DNA of 19,807 nucleotides from Prochlorococcus sp. AG-455-E15 (GCA_003212115.1 QCQS01000012.1:1-19807); one strand, 5' to 3'. Shown: positions 1 through 12,660, counted from the first letter of the stretch. A program made the numbers and translations. Notes: generated by a model not told the origin, from the letters alone.

Positions 1-59
1 TTTGCACTAGACGGTTCTCTGCCTAGTAGTTTATTTATAAGATCTCTGAGAGTCATCAT
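1..59 (-). CDS. minE: MinE, N-terminal fragment (cut by window edge)
   Basis: The minus strand from position 59 reads MMTLRDLINKLLGREPSSA and then leaves the window. MinE is the topological specificity factor that binds MinD on the membrane and stimulates its ATPase, keeping the Z-ring at midcell. The visible part fits the N-terminal membrane-targeting and anti-MinCD region of MinE. It follows the minD stop codon by one base, so the two are almost certainly co-transcribed and translationally coupled. Two ATG codons lie in tandem (59-57 and 56-54), and either may start translation. Identification rests on this short peptide plus the minC-minD-minE order, which is conserved in cyanobacteria. 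Confidence 0.85.
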   Translation of the reverse strand, partial: MMTLRDLINKLLGREPSSA

Positions 60-60
60 T

Positions 61-876
61 TTAAAAAACCTTTGTTTGCATTAATCTCATGAATTTATCT
101 TTAAGACTTTTGCCTTCTTTTTTGGGATCGATAATTGGTACATCTTTATTTGTAAGTCTTTGAGAAACATTTAAGTAACATTTTTTTGCAGGAGATCTAC
201 CATCTGAAAGTGTCAGTGGCTCTCCTCTATTTGTACTAATTATTACCTGCTCATCTTCTAAAACAATACCTAACAAAGGCAAAGAAAGGATCCCTTGAAC
301 ATCTTCGATAGATAACATTTCTTGACTAGCCATCATGTTTGGTCGAACTCTATTTATTACAAGTTGGATAGGGTCAATATCTGAAGTATTAAGAATGCCT
401 ATTACTCTATCCGCATCCCGCACGGCGGATAATTCTGGATTAGTAACAACAATAGCTTCTTTACAGGCTGCAAGAGCATTCTTAAAGCCATCTTCTACAC
501 CAGCCGGACAATCTACTAAGACAAAATCAAATTTCTCACTAAGTAGCTCACTAATTTTTTTCATATCTTCGGGCTTCATCCAATCCAACATCCTCGGATC
601 TCCAGCAGGTAGAAGGGCGAGATTAGGTTCTTTTTTATGTCTAACCAATGCTTGGTCAAGACGACAATTCTTGTCTAGAACGTCTTGAGCTGTATAAATA
701 ATGCGATTTTCTAGTCCCAGAAGAAGATCTAAATTTCTTAAGCCAAAATCAGCATCTAATACAGCAGTTGTTGCTCCGCTATTAGCAAGAGCTATGCCTA
801 GGTTTGCAGTTAAAGTTGTTTTACCAACCCCACCTTTCCCTGAACAAATTAATATTGTGCGAGTATTCTTCCCCAC
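61..876 (-). CDS. minD: Septum-site determining ATPase MinD
   Basis: MinD is a membrane-associated P-loop ATPase that recruits MinC and is driven off the membrane by MinE. The 271-aa length is normal for the family. Visible features are the deviant Walker A motif GKGGVGKT at residues 13-20, the A' region around LDADFGLRNLD (about 40-50), the Walker B-like FVLVDCPAG (about 117-125), and a C-terminal amphipathic helix ending KDKFMRLMQTKVF that should act as the membrane-targeting sequence. The start codon is GTG (876-874); it puts the conserved ILICSGKGG strand at its usual distance from the N-terminus. A 111-bp gap separates it from minC upstream and one base from minE downstream. Confidence 0.97.
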   Translation of the reverse strand: MGKNTRTILICSGKGGVGKTTLTANLGIALANSGATTAVLDADFGLRNLDLLLGLENRIIYTAQDVLDKNCRLDQALVRHKKEPNLALLPAGDPRMLDWMKPEDMKKISELLSEKFDFVLVDCPAGVEDGFKNALAACKEAIVVTNPELSAVRDADRVIGILNTSDIDPIQLVINRVRPNMMASQEMLSIEDVQGILSLPLLGIVLEDEQVIISTNRGEPLTLSDGRSPAKKCYLNVSQRLTNKDVPIIDPKKEGKSLKDKFMRLMQTKVF

Positions 877-987
877 GATTTTAAAGATTTTACAAATAAT
901 AAAGCCACCAGCAAAAAGTTAAATATTTTAAAGATTAAGTAATTCTTAAATTTATCTGGTTTGAATTAATTTATTGCAAATTATTGA

Positions 988-1650
988 TTAATTTTTATTT
1001 TCGATTAGGTGTGGTTTGATAATTATCGTTTGTTTATCTATTACCGCAATTTCTGGATAAGAATTTTTGGGCTTATCCTTTGGTCCAATAGCTATCACAT
1101 CTGCAATTCTTAACTGTAAAGGCTTTAGATAAAGTGATGCAATAGAGGCACTTTTATTTCCACTTTTCCCAGCGAATGCGATTCCTAGTAATTTGCCCCA
1201 AACGTAAATATTTTTATTAGCGGAAACTATTGCTCCTGGATTAACGTCTCCAATAATGCATAGGTTTCCATTTGAAGATAATCTTTCACCTGATCGAACC
1301 GTTCCTTTGTGAAGAATATCGTCTTTCTTTTTTGAATCGAATAAAAGTAATTTATTTTTAATCTCTTGCTCTTCTATAAAAGCTGAATTTATTTTTAAAG
1401 ACTTTCCACTTATTATTGTATTCCTATTATTTGAGTAAATGCATAAGGAAGAAATATTAATTTTGTCAAAATGATTTTTTAATTTTGATAATTGATAAGA
1501 ACTTATTGACTCATTGACGGCGAAAATTTTTGCTTCTAAAGGTTCCTTGATGGAAGAAAATCTTTTGAAAGTTTCATGGATATTGTCTAAATCTAACAAA
1601 GACAAAATTTCTAAATACTTACTTTTAGTGTGTTTTATAACGATTTCCAT
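988..1650 (-). CDS. minC: Septum-site determining protein MinC
   Basis: MinC is the FtsZ polymerisation inhibitor delivered to the membrane by MinD. The 220-aa protein has a divergent N-terminal domain (about 1-105), typical of the poorly conserved FtsZ-interacting half. Its clear C-terminal MinC beta-helix domain (about 112-215) contains GTVRSGERL, GDVNPGA, IYVWGKLLGIAFAG and LQLRIAD, which are family signatures including the RSG motif used for MinD binding. The start is ATG, 10 bp after the HD-domain gene stop codon, so transcription probably reads through from the HD and ctp genes. The 111-bp gap before minD could hold a second promoter, but no convincing one is visible. Confidence 0.95.
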   Translation of the reverse strand: MEIVIKHTKSKYLEILSLLDLDNIHETFKRFSSIKEPLEAKIFAVNESISSYQLSKLKNHFDKINISSLCIYSNNRNTIISGKSLKINSAFIEEQEIKNKLLLFDSKKKDDILHKGTVRSGERLSSNGNLCIIGDVNPGAIVSANKNIYVWGKLLGIAFAGKSGNKSASIASLYLKPLQLRIADVIAIGPKDKPKNSYPEIAVIDKQTIIIKPHLIENKN

Positions 1651-1660
1651 TGAATTAAAT

Positions 1661-2917
1661 CTAGGGATTGTTTTTTATTAATGAAATTTCATTTTTAATT
1701 TCATTTTTGAACATATCTGGATAAATAATAAAAGAGCTTTCCTCAGATTTCATTAAAGTTTTTATTAGTGAAGAACTATTTTCTAATGCGCTTTGATAAG
1801 TGCCGTCCCAAATTTTTAGTGCATTGTTAGATTCAAAACCTTTAAAAGACCTTTCCTTAATCCCGCAAAATATTTCTGAATCATAACCGTTCTTTTCACA
1901 TAATTTGGAGGCAAATGCAAGGATTTTTAATCTATTCATCTTACTTAAAAAACTTATGTCTGATGCCTTCAATAAATCTCTGTCAATAAACATTTTGCAT
2001 AGTGTGGAAAGTGGCTCAAAAGATTCATCTTTCCATCTAATCAAATGATAATAAAAGGTTACATCATCATTTCTGATGAAATCATCAAAATCAACCTTTG
2101 AAGGTGAAAAAATCCACTTATGTAGAGAATTATCTAACCAAATATTATTATCATAATTGTGTTTTATCGTGTGTAATATTTTTTCCAGAATCCATGTTGA
2201 TATTTCGTTTATCCTGTGATTGTATATTGTTCTATACATCAAGTTTCTAAGCACAAGGAAATGCTCAATAGCGATCACCCCTTTTGGTTTGATTCCGATA
2301 TTCCCATCAGGAGAAAAGGTAAGAGCTGAAATTATTCTCTCTAAATCCACCAAGCCATAATTAGTACCTGTGTTGTAACTATCGCGCAAAAGATAATCTA
2401 GACGATCACAATCTATCTCACTACTTATCAATGTTTTTAAAGGTTTTGAAAATAGTTGTTTTGATTGAAATAATTCACCAATTTTTCTGGGTAATTCGTT
2501 GTCATACTTTTTGAGGATTGAAGTAATTGGAGAATAATTCTTAACTAAGTTTTCAGACCATTGTTCGTGATCATGCTTGAATATCGTTTCACTTGTATGG
2601 CTTAAAGGTCCATGACCTAAGTCATGTAATAGAGCTGCTCCATAAAGAACAAATTTATTTTCACAAAATGAAGATTTACTTTCAATTAATCTTTTATAAA
2701 TTTTTCTAGCTATACAAAAAACACCAATAGAGTGAGTAAATCTACTCGATTCTGCACCATGAAAAAGTAATGATGCTGCTCCAAGTTGTTTTATTCTTCT
2801 TAGTCTTTGAAAAGCAACTGTATCAATTAATTCCATAATCATTAATTCTTCTGGCTTTCCTGCATCGAATACTATTTCTTTATGAATTGGGTCATGAAAA
2901 ATTCTTTTAATACTCAT
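1661..2917 (-). CDS. HD-domain metal-dependent phosphohydrolase (dGTPase/SAMHD1-like, COG1078 type)
   Basis: This 418-aa cytosolic protein has the HD metal-site pattern: H62 in SRFTHSIGV, H98-D99 in LLHDLGHGPLSH, and an aspartate at 169 or 171 in the SSEIDCDRLDYLLRD segment. That last segment is typical of the SAMHD1/YwfO-like branch rather than of general HD-GYP proteins. Family members hydrolyse dNTPs or related nucleotides; substrate and allosteric control cannot be read from sequence. The gene starts with ATG 28 bp after the ctp stop codon and ends 10 bp before minC, so it is probably cotranscribed with both. The link to Min division genes is positional only. Confident on family, not on substrate. 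Confidence 0.9.
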   Translation of the reverse strand: MSIKRIFHDPIHKEIVFDAGKPEELMIMELIDTVAFQRLRRIKQLGAASLLFHGAESSRFTHSIGVFCIARKIYKRLIESKSSFCENKFVLYGAALLHDLGHGPLSHTSETIFKHDHEQWSENLVKNYSPITSILKKYDNELPRKIGELFQSKQLFSKPLKTLISSEIDCDRLDYLLRDSYNTGTNYGLVDLERIISALTFSPDGNIGIKPKGVIAIEHFLVLRNLMYRTIYNHRINEISTWILEKILHTIKHNYDNNIWLDNSLHKWIFSPSKVDFDDFIRNDDVTFYYHLIRWKDESFEPLSTLCKMFIDRDLLKASDISFLSKMNRLKILAFASKLCEKNGYDSEIFCGIKERSFKGFESNNALKIWDGTYQSALENSSSLIKTLMKSEESSFIIYPDMFKNEIKNEISLIKNNP

Positions 2918-2945
2918 ATTTTTAAGGATTTTTTATTTTCAATCT

Positions 2946-4241
2946 CTAGCCATTTAAAGATTTAATTTCTTCTTTGTTTAATTCAATCGTTTTAACTGAA
3001 ACTTCTTCTTTTTCTAGTAGAGACCCCAGAAATAATTCTGCATTCCTCACCCATTTATCGTCAGTACTTCCATAATCACTTGCATCCGGAAGATCAAGTA
3101 ATTTGTCAGGAGTCATTCCTTGGCCTTGAATATTATTACCTTTGGGAGTTAAGTAACTAGCCACTGTTATAGCAATACCACTATCTTCTCCTAAACTTTT
3201 TAGGGATTGAATTAAACCTTTCCCATAAGTTTGTTGTCCCATAAGAATTGATCTCTCATTATCTTGTAAAGAACCAGCCAGTATTTCACTGGCGCTTGCC
3301 GTGCCTTTATTTACTAAAGTCACCATTGGTCCATCAAAAGATGTCTCTTTTTGAGAAATAATTGCATCTTTGATTCCATTTCTATCTTTTGTCTCTACTA
3401 CAGGTTTCTCACTCAATAATGAGTCTGCAACTGCTATACCTGAACTTACTAGTCCCCCTGAATTATTTCTAAGATCCAATATCAAGCCCTCAACCTCTTT
3501 CTCTTTTAATTCTTGAAGTGCCTCTTCGACTTTTTTGGGTACACTTTCGCTGAATTGAGTTATCCTTAAATATCCTATTGTGTGAGAATCGTCTCTTAAT
3601 CTTTTTGTTCTAACTGGTCTGAGATCTACTGTTCTCCTTTCTAGATCGACTTCCCTTATTTCTCCTGATTCCGAAGATACTTCAACTAAAACTTTTGTCC
3701 CTGATTCACCTCTTAACTTAGAGGCAGTACCTGCAAGACCTAATTTTTCTGATGAGATTCCATCAACTGTCTCTATGAAGTCCCCGCTTACTATTCCAGC
3801 TTCTTCAGCTGGCGAACCTCCAAGAGTAGAGATAACTTTTACTTTATTGTCATCATCTTCACCTAATTGAAGCCCAACACCATTAATTTCACTCCCAAAA
3901 TTACTTGATTTTAGTAGTTCATAATCTTTTGGGCGTAAAACTCTTGTGTAGGGATCATCGAGAGGTCTTAACATGTCTTCAATTGCGGAATAAGCCTCTT
4001 CACTTGTTTCAATTTGTTTCTGTAATGTTTTCTGTCTAATTCTTTTCCATTGTATTTCATCAAACTTTTCTGGATCATAAAAACCTTCGTTTACTAATGT
4101 CCAAGCGTCAAGCACTAATTGCCTGCTATCACTGAGAGCATCCACTCTTTCCATCAACAAAAGATTGATAGAAAAGACGATGATCATAAATGCAGCGATC
4201 ACAGTTTTGAATGTTAAAAGTTTGTTAAAAGATGGATTCAT
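2946..4241 (-). CDS. Carboxyl-terminal processing serine protease (S41, CtpA family)
   Basis: This is a periplasmic or thylakoid-lumen C-terminal processing protease. One cyanobacterial paralogue (CtpA) matures the D1 protein of photosystem II; others (CtpB/CtpC) have less clear targets. Numbering from the ATG at 4241, a signal sequence or membrane anchor covers about residues 8-33, a PDZ domain about 115-200, and the S41 catalytic core follows. Predicted catalytic residues are S316 in GTASASEILAG and K341 in YGKGLIQ, 25 residues apart as in algal D1 protease. The frame could start at a TTG at 4262, but the ATG at 4241 places the signal peptide at the N-terminus. It is divergent from petB across 71 bp. 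Which Ctp paralogue this is stays undecided. Confidence 0.93.
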   Translation of the reverse strand: MNPSFNKLLTFKTVIAAFMIIVFSINLLLMERVDALSDSRQLVLDAWTLVNEGFYDPEKFDEIQWKRIRQKTLQKQIETSEEAYSAIEDMLRPLDDPYTRVLRPKDYELLKSSNFGSEINGVGLQLGEDDDNKVKVISTLGGSPAEEAGIVSGDFIETVDGISSEKLGLAGTASKLRGESGTKVLVEVSSESGEIREVDLERRTVDLRPVRTKRLRDDSHTIGYLRITQFSESVPKKVEEALQELKEKEVEGLILDLRNNSGGLVSSGIAVADSLLSEKPVVETKDRNGIKDAIISQKETSFDGPMVTLVNKGTASASEILAGSLQDNERSILMGQQTYGKGLIQSLKSLGEDSGIAITVASYLTPKGNNIQGQGMTPDKLLDLPDASDYGSTDDKWVRNAELFLGSLLEKEEVSVKTIELNKEEIKSLNG

Positions 4242-4269
4242 TGGGTTAAGTGTTAACACCAAGTATAAG
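4241..4269. promoter_or_regulatory. Candidate overlapping divergent promoters for petB and the ctp gene
   Basis: On the plus strand TTGGGT (4241-4246) is followed after 17 bp by TATAAG (4264-4269), a plausible sigma-70-type pair giving petB a leader of about 35-40 nt. On the minus strand the same A/T core reads TATACT (4267-4262), about 20 bp before the ctp ATG, with no clear -35 element. The two -10 elements overlap, so the divergent genes may compete for polymerase. Both are visual matches only. Confidence 0.35.
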
Positions 4270-4312
4270 AATTTTAAGTAAGCTCTTTATATCAAAGCTA
4301 ATTTTTTTTTGG

Positions 4313-4969
4313 ATGGCGAATTCTTCATCTGTTTATGACTGGTTTCAAGAAAGGCTTGAAATCCAAGACATAACTGACGACGTAACTTCCAAGTACGTAC
4401 CCCCTCACGTAAATATTTTTTATTGTTTAGGAGGCATAACCTTAGTATGCTTCTTAATTCAATTTGCAACAGGTTTTGCAATGACTTTTTACTATAAGCC
4501 AACAGTTACACAGGCTTACAGTTCAGTAAGTTATTTAATGACCGATGTAAGTTTTGGATGGTTAATAAGATCTGTTCATAGATGGAGTGCATCAATGATG
4601 GTTTTGATGTTAATCCTTCATGTTTTTAGGGTTTACCTTACCGGGGGTTTTAAAAGGCCAAGAGAATTAACTTGGGTTACAGGTGTTGTAATGGCAGTCA
4701 TAACTGTCGCTTTTGGAGTGACAGGATACTCTCTGCCATGGGATCAGGTAGGTTATTGGGCAGTTAAAATTGTTTCAGGTGTTCCCGCTGCAATACCAGT
4801 AATTGGTGACTTTATGGTTGAACTTCTTAGAGGTGGAGAAAGTGTTGGACAATCCACCTTAACGAGATTTTACAGCCTGCATACTTTTGTATTGCCATGG
4901 TCATTAGCAGTTTTCATGTTGATGCACTTTTTAATGATTCGTAAACAGGGTATTTCAGGTCCCTTATAA
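4313..4969 (+). CDS. petB: Cytochrome b6 (cytochrome b6f complex)
   Basis: Cytochrome b6 is the four-helix core of the cytochrome b6f complex in the thylakoid membrane; it carries the two b hemes and heme ci that link plastoquinol oxidation to plastocyanin reduction. From the ATG at 4313 the protein is 218 aa (MANSSSVYDWFQ...). Heme ligands are visible as H89 and H103 (helix B) and H190 and H205 (helix D). C38 in FYCLGG is the heme ci cysteine. All are offset by three from the numbering of the usual 215-aa protein, matching its slightly longer N-terminus. An in-frame codon at 4250 would add 21 residues without family support. petD follows after 33 bp as one transcription unit. Confidence 0.98.
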   Translation: MANSSSVYDWFQERLEIQDITDDVTSKYVPPHVNIFYCLGGITLVCFLIQFATGFAMTFYYKPTVTQAYSSVSYLMTDVSFGWLIRSVHRWSASMMVLMLILHVFRVYLTGGFKRPRELTWVTGVVMAVITVAFGVTGYSLPWDQVGYWAVKIVSGVPAAIPVIGDFMVELLRGGESVGQSTLTRFYSLHTFVLPWSLAVFMLMHFLMIRKQGISGPL

Positions 4970-5002
4970 ATTCTTATACTTAAAACACTATTAGTTCTCC
5001 AT

Positions 5003-5485
5003 ATGTCTACGTTAAAAAAACCAGATCTATCTGATCCAAAATTGAGAGCAAAGTTAGCTAAAGGTATGGGCCATAATTATTATGGTGAACCAGCTTGGCC
5101 AAATGATTTATTATATATCTTTCCCGTAGTTATCTTAGGGACTATTGCCTGTGTAGTTGGATTAGCAGTTCTTGATCCCGCAATGTTGGGAGATAAAGCT
5201 AATCCCTTCGCAACACCTCTGGAAATTCTTCCTGAATGGTACCTCTATCCAGTTTTTCAAATACTAAGGGTAGTTCCAAATAAACTTTTGGGTATTGCAC
5301 TTCAAACATTAATTCCACTAGGATTGATGATTTTACCCTTTATCGAAAACGTTAATAAATTCTCTAATCCATTTAGAAGACCAATAGCAATGTCTGTTTT
5401 CTTATTCGGAACTTTTCTAACAATATATCTTGGTATTGGGGCATGCTTGCCAATCGATAAATCACTAACCTTGGGACTATTTTAA
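5003..5485 (+). CDS. petD: Cytochrome b6f complex subunit IV
   Basis: Subunit IV supplies three transmembrane helices and part of the Qo plastoquinol-oxidation site of cytochrome b6f; with PetB it is equivalent to the C-terminal part of mitochondrial cytochrome b. The 160-aa length is standard. The diagnostic PEWY motif is at residues 77-80, followed by [17 protein letters not shown]. Predicted membrane helices are near 36-57, 95-113 and 127-148. It lies 33 bp behind petB in the conserved petB-petD operon. Its stop codon is only two bases from the stop of the opposing invertase gene, so transcripts from the two strands probably overlap at their 3' ends. Confidence 0.98.
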
Positions 5486-5487
5486 AG

Positions 5488-6927
5488 TTAAATTTTAAAC
5501 ATATCTAGATCGTTATATTCATTTCTTAAAAAATGATTCATTAACAAAAATCCAACAATTGTCCAAGTTTGATATGTTCTTGATTGTTGCCCAACCCAAG
5601 TACCTGTAGGTCCATCAAAATATTCCGCCCATTCTTGCTTTGGTAATTGATTTAGTTGGCACCAATACGATTCCTCTATTAATGATTTCATTTCTTCCAT
5701 GAGAATCACATCTTCAGAGCCATAATGTTTTTGATGCAAAAGTACAGCTGTACCAAAAAACCAAAGTAAACTTGGCCAATGACCACCGTTATGGTAGCTC
5801 CAAGGCCAATTCTTTGGATCAGATCCAGTTTTATTTTGCCATTCTTCGACATCCATATGAGGATGACAAATTCTCATAGGCATTTGAGCTATCAAATGTT
5901 GTCTATTATGTAAAACTAATCTAAATAAAGCTCTTTGTTCTTCAGGAGGCAGTATTCCGAACATACATGCTAAAGAATTGCCTAAACTGTAAAACCTAAA
6001 GTCAGGCCTTCCTGTCCTTATATTTCCTATTAGGTAACCACCTCTATTCTCTAACCAATCTTGTAGCCATGAGGGAACCACTTGAGGTTGAACGTTAAAT
6101 TCATTGAAGTGTTGATCATCACCATACTGCTCAGTTGGCCTTCTTCTTAAAATTTGCATTGTTTGGCTGGTAACCCAATAATGTTTTAAAAGAAAACTTC
6201 CTAAATCCTTAACCCATTGATTTGTAAGAATAAGTCTTTGGTCTAGAAGTCTACTAACATGATCTGCTCTACTTAATTCCATTAAGTTAATACAACTTTT
6301 TAAACATCCATGAAGTAAAACTTCAACTTCAAGAGGTGCTCCCCATACATCCATTGGTCTATCAATCATAAATGCGCAATCTGGAACAAAAAGTACCGGA
6401 GTACCCTCAAATGTTGGATGTAGAACTAGATCTAGTAGAAGTTGAATACCTCTTTGAACGCTTTGGCTTTTTCCGAAGGCGTAATCACCGCTTTTATTGA
6501 CATAATACCAACATAAAATTGGCCACCATAAACTTGCATCCGCTGAAGTAATCCTCCCTATAGATCTCTGACCATAGTCTCCAATCAGCTGTCCATTTTC
6601 TTCAACGAAACTAGTAGGAAATACGCCTCGTGTTTGGTAATTAGAGCTTTGTAACTCAAGGCATACACTTAGGAACTTTTTTACAATTTCGTACCTTTTT
6701 TGGGTAATGAGGTAAATCATTACAGGAACATTGTCTCTTAAAAATATTTCTCCGTAATTTAATTTTTTATTTTTTGTTGGGTGTTCTAGTGCAGCAACGC
6801 TTCCTACTAATTCGCCTGATATTTCAACCAAAGTCTTTTCGAAGTGTTTTTTTGCATTTGTTACAATTTTTTCTTCATCAGAACTTGGTCTTACTCTTAA
6901 ATTTTTTTGACTAAATCTTTCTGCCAT
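5488..6927 (-). CDS. Neutral/alkaline invertase (glycoside hydrolase family 100)
   Basis: This 479-aa soluble protein matches cyanobacterial and plant GH100 invertases, which hydrolyse sucrose to glucose and fructose in the cytoplasm. Family landmarks are YGEIFLRDNVPV (about 58-69), RGVFPTSF (100-107), the ITSADASLWWPILCWYY segment with the likely catalytic acid D130, the MDVWGAPLEVEVL stretch (192-204), and HPHMDVEEWQNKTGSDPKNW, with the second acidic residue at E361 or E362, followed by WSYHNGGHWPSLLW. It probably turns over sucrose made as a compatible solute or carbon store. It starts with ATG about 600 bp from 16S and is transcribed away from it, so it may share the rrn upstream region. 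No signal peptide is seen. Confidence 0.93.
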   Translation of the reverse strand: MAERFSQKNLRVRPSSDEEKIVTNAKKHFEKTLVEISGELVGSVAALEHPTKNKKLNYGEIFLRDNVPVMIYLITQKRYEIVKKFLSVCLELQSSNYQTRGVFPTSFVEENGQLIGDYGQRSIGRITSADASLWWPILCWYYVNKSGDYAFGKSQSVQRGIQLLLDLVLHPTFEGTPVLFVPDCAFMIDRPMDVWGAPLEVEVLLHGCLKSCINLMELSRADHVSRLLDQRLILTNQWVKDLGSFLLKHYWVTSQTMQILRRRPTEQYGDDQHFNEFNVQPQVVPSWLQDWLENRGGYLIGNIRTGRPDFRFYSLGNSLACMFGILPPEEQRALFRLVLHNRQHLIAQMPMRICHPHMDVEEWQNKTGSDPKNWPWSYHNGGHWPSLLWFFGTAVLLHQKHYGSEDVILMEEMKSLIEESYWCQLNQLPKQEWAEYFDGPTGTWVGQQSRTYQTWTIVGFLLMNHFLRNEYNDLDMFKI

Positions 6928-7526
6928 TTCATTTTTAACCTTTTATTTAAGCCTAGTTGTTTAATTAGAATTTGAACAAATAAAAAATTATTAAAAAATT
7001 TTTGTATAAAAGGTTGCACATTTACAGTCGGATGGTTTAGTATTTTCTTCTGGGCAGAAATATACTTTTTGCATTATTCAAGAAATCACCTTAAATTTTG
7101 TTTTTGGTAAATTATTGAATTTTTTGAAGATTTGATTTCGATCATTATTTTCAGCCAGAAGAAGGGTTTTACCTTCGAAATGAGTTACTCACTTGTTGTT
7201 TAACTCTGCACCTAGAAAATTTAAAAACTTAGGAACTGATGCTTTTATTGCGTCAAGAATAACTAAATTTTTTTTGTTATTTCAAGATGTACATGCAATA
7301 AAGGTGTGAGGTCCCGTCAAGAATATATAAAAATGTCATCAATTGCTAACTTATGGCTTTGATGCAAACGGATCTGAGATCTTGGAAAGTCACTTTAGAA
7401 ATATTTAATGTGCACTCAATGTAATCCTTAAAATTTAAGGAGGCTGAAACTAAATATAAATACTGAAGTTTTTATTTGGATAAAGCAATTCAAATTGAGT
7501 AGATTTATCTACAAAAGGATTTGAAC
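6928..7526 (+). promoter_or_regulatory. Gene-free rRNA operon promoter/leader region
   Basis: No convincing protein frame lies on either strand; the longest ATG frames here are about 10 codons. The AT-rich sequence contains possible -10 elements: TAGTAT (7038-7043), 18 bp after TTGCAC (7014-7019), and TATACT (7061-7066). Structures that may form in the leader RNA are a GAAGG/CCTTC hairpin near 7161-7176, GATGC/GCGTC at 7238-7254, a perfect inverted repeat at 7426-7440, and GTAGA/TCTAC at 7499-7512 just before 16S. The long leader probably carries antitermination and processing signals; the real transcription start cannot be fixed by eye. Confidence 0.5.
7426..7440. repeat. Perfect inverted repeat CCTTAAA-A-TTTAAGG in the rRNA leader
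   Basis: Two 7-base arms flank a single A, about 90 bp before the 16S gene. It could be a protein-binding site or a small leader hairpin; a single-base loop makes a fully paired RNA hairpin unlikely, so at most six pairs would form. The function is unknown. Confidence 0.5.
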
Positions 7527-9011
<1,485 letters not shown>

Positions 9012-9134
9012 CAGGGAGACAACAAAATGTTTAATATTATTTTGTCACCTTAGGTCGATCGGTATCTCACATTCTTAATTTATTAAGAATTTCATTTTCT
9101 AAGTTTTTCTAGGTCACACCCATTTTTTTTTCCT
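9012..9134 (+). other. 16S-tRNA spacer with processing hairpin
   Basis: This transcribed spacer contains ACAAAAT (about 9021-9028) facing ATTTTGT (about 9037-9045), able to form a small hairpin just past the 16S 3' end that may take part in pre-rRNA processing. A second short A/T hairpin, TTCTTAAT/ATTAAGAA, lies near 9072-9089. No gene is present. Confidence 0.4.
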
Positions 9135-9208
<74 letters not shown>

Positions 9209-9220
9209 TATCTCTATGTT

Positions 9221-9293
9221 GGGGGTATAGCTCAGTTGGTAGAGCGCCTGCTTTGCAAGCAGGATGTCAGCGGTTCGAGTCCGCTTACCTCCA
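9221..9293 (+). tRNA. trnA: tRNA-Ala (TGC)
   Basis: The 73-nt cloverleaf has acceptor arms GGGGGTA and TACCTCC (one G-U pair), an anticodon stem CCTGC/GCAGG with anticodon TGC at 9254-9256, and a T-loop GGTTCGAGTCC. The discriminator is A (9293). It lies 12 bp after tRNA-Ile, as in the standard bacterial rRNA spacer. Confidence 0.98.
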
Positions 9294-9551
9294 CTGATTA
9301 CCACCTCTTCCATAATCTGTAGAAAGGAAAATTTTTTGAGTTGTGATCATTATTCTGAACGAATCTAGCTTCCTAATGAAATCATTAAGATGCTGGACTC
9401 ATTGAATTAATTTCATTGTTTTCAGAGAACCTTGACAACTGCATAGATTATTTTTAAAGACAATAAGCATCTTTAATGATGCAGATTTATTATTTGTGCA
9501 AATGCATTAATAACAATTCTATTAAGCTGATACTTCAATTTTGAAGTTATT
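9294..9551 (+). promoter_or_regulatory. tRNA-Ala to 23S spacer with boxA-like element
   Basis: The spacer carries GAACCTTGACAACTGCATAG (9427-9446), which matches the conserved cyanobacterial spacer block containing the boxA antitermination element. Downstream is the hairpin GCATC/GATGC (9467-9471 with 9478-9482). The last bases (TTATTGGTCAAG) pair with the 3' end of 23S to start the 23S processing stem. No gene is present. Confidence 0.6.
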
Positions 9552-12427
<2,876 letters not shown>

Positions 12428-12491
12428 ATAAACTTAATTTGTTGTTTTTAAATTTATATAATTTTCTATGCAGTTCTCAAGGTTCATACTA

Positions 12492-12609
12492 TCCTGGTGT
12501 TCATGGCGATGTGGAACCACTCCGATCCATCTCGAACTCGGTTGTGAAACGCATCAGCGGCGAAAATATTTAGGGGGTAGCCCCTTGAGAAAATAGCTCA
12601 ATGCCAGGT
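12492..12609 (+). rRNA. rrf: 5S ribosomal RNA
   Basis: The roughly 118-nt sequence starts TCCTGGTGTTCATGGCG and ends AATGCCAGGTA, with 5' and 3' ends pairing (CCTGGTGT with the ATGCCAGG region). It includes the conserved CCATCTCGAACTCGG loop (12527-12541) and lies 64 bp after 23S, closing the rRNA operon. Confidence 0.97.
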
Positions 12610-12619
12610 AAAAATATTT

Positions 12620-12660
12620 AAAAGGGTTTACTCTATTTGAGTAAACCCTTTTTTATTTTT
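12620..12660. terminator. Rho-independent terminator of the rRNA operon, apparently bidirectional
   Basis: A 14-bp stem (AAAAGGGTTTACTC, 12620-12633, with GAGTAAACCCTTTT, 12639-12652) around loop TATTT is followed on the plus strand by TTATTTTT, a classical terminator 10 bp past 5S. Read from the minus strand the same hairpin is followed by TAAATATTTTT, so it can also end mutM transcripts. The mutM stop codon (12655-12653) lies in the T-tract immediately next to the stem, making one compact shared 3' element. Confidence 0.88.

Noticed and set aside
4242..4262. TTG start of the ctp gene seven codons upstream
   Set aside because: The ATG at 4241 gives a normal signal peptide, and the extension would run into the petB promoter region.
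4250..4312. Upstream extension of cytochrome b6 by 21 residues
   Set aside because: The added residues are not part of PetB, and the ATG at 4313 gives the conserved MANSSSVYDWF start at the family length.
7304..7316. GGTGTGAGGTCCC as a Yfr1-type small RNA core
   Set aside because: The reverse complement only resembles the Yfr1 motif (ACUCCUCACAC) in part, and no flanking stem-loops or terminator fit.
7333..7362. Nine-codon leader peptide frame (MSSIANLWL) in the rRNA leader
   Set aside because: Too short, no ribosome-binding site, and rRNA operons are not translated.
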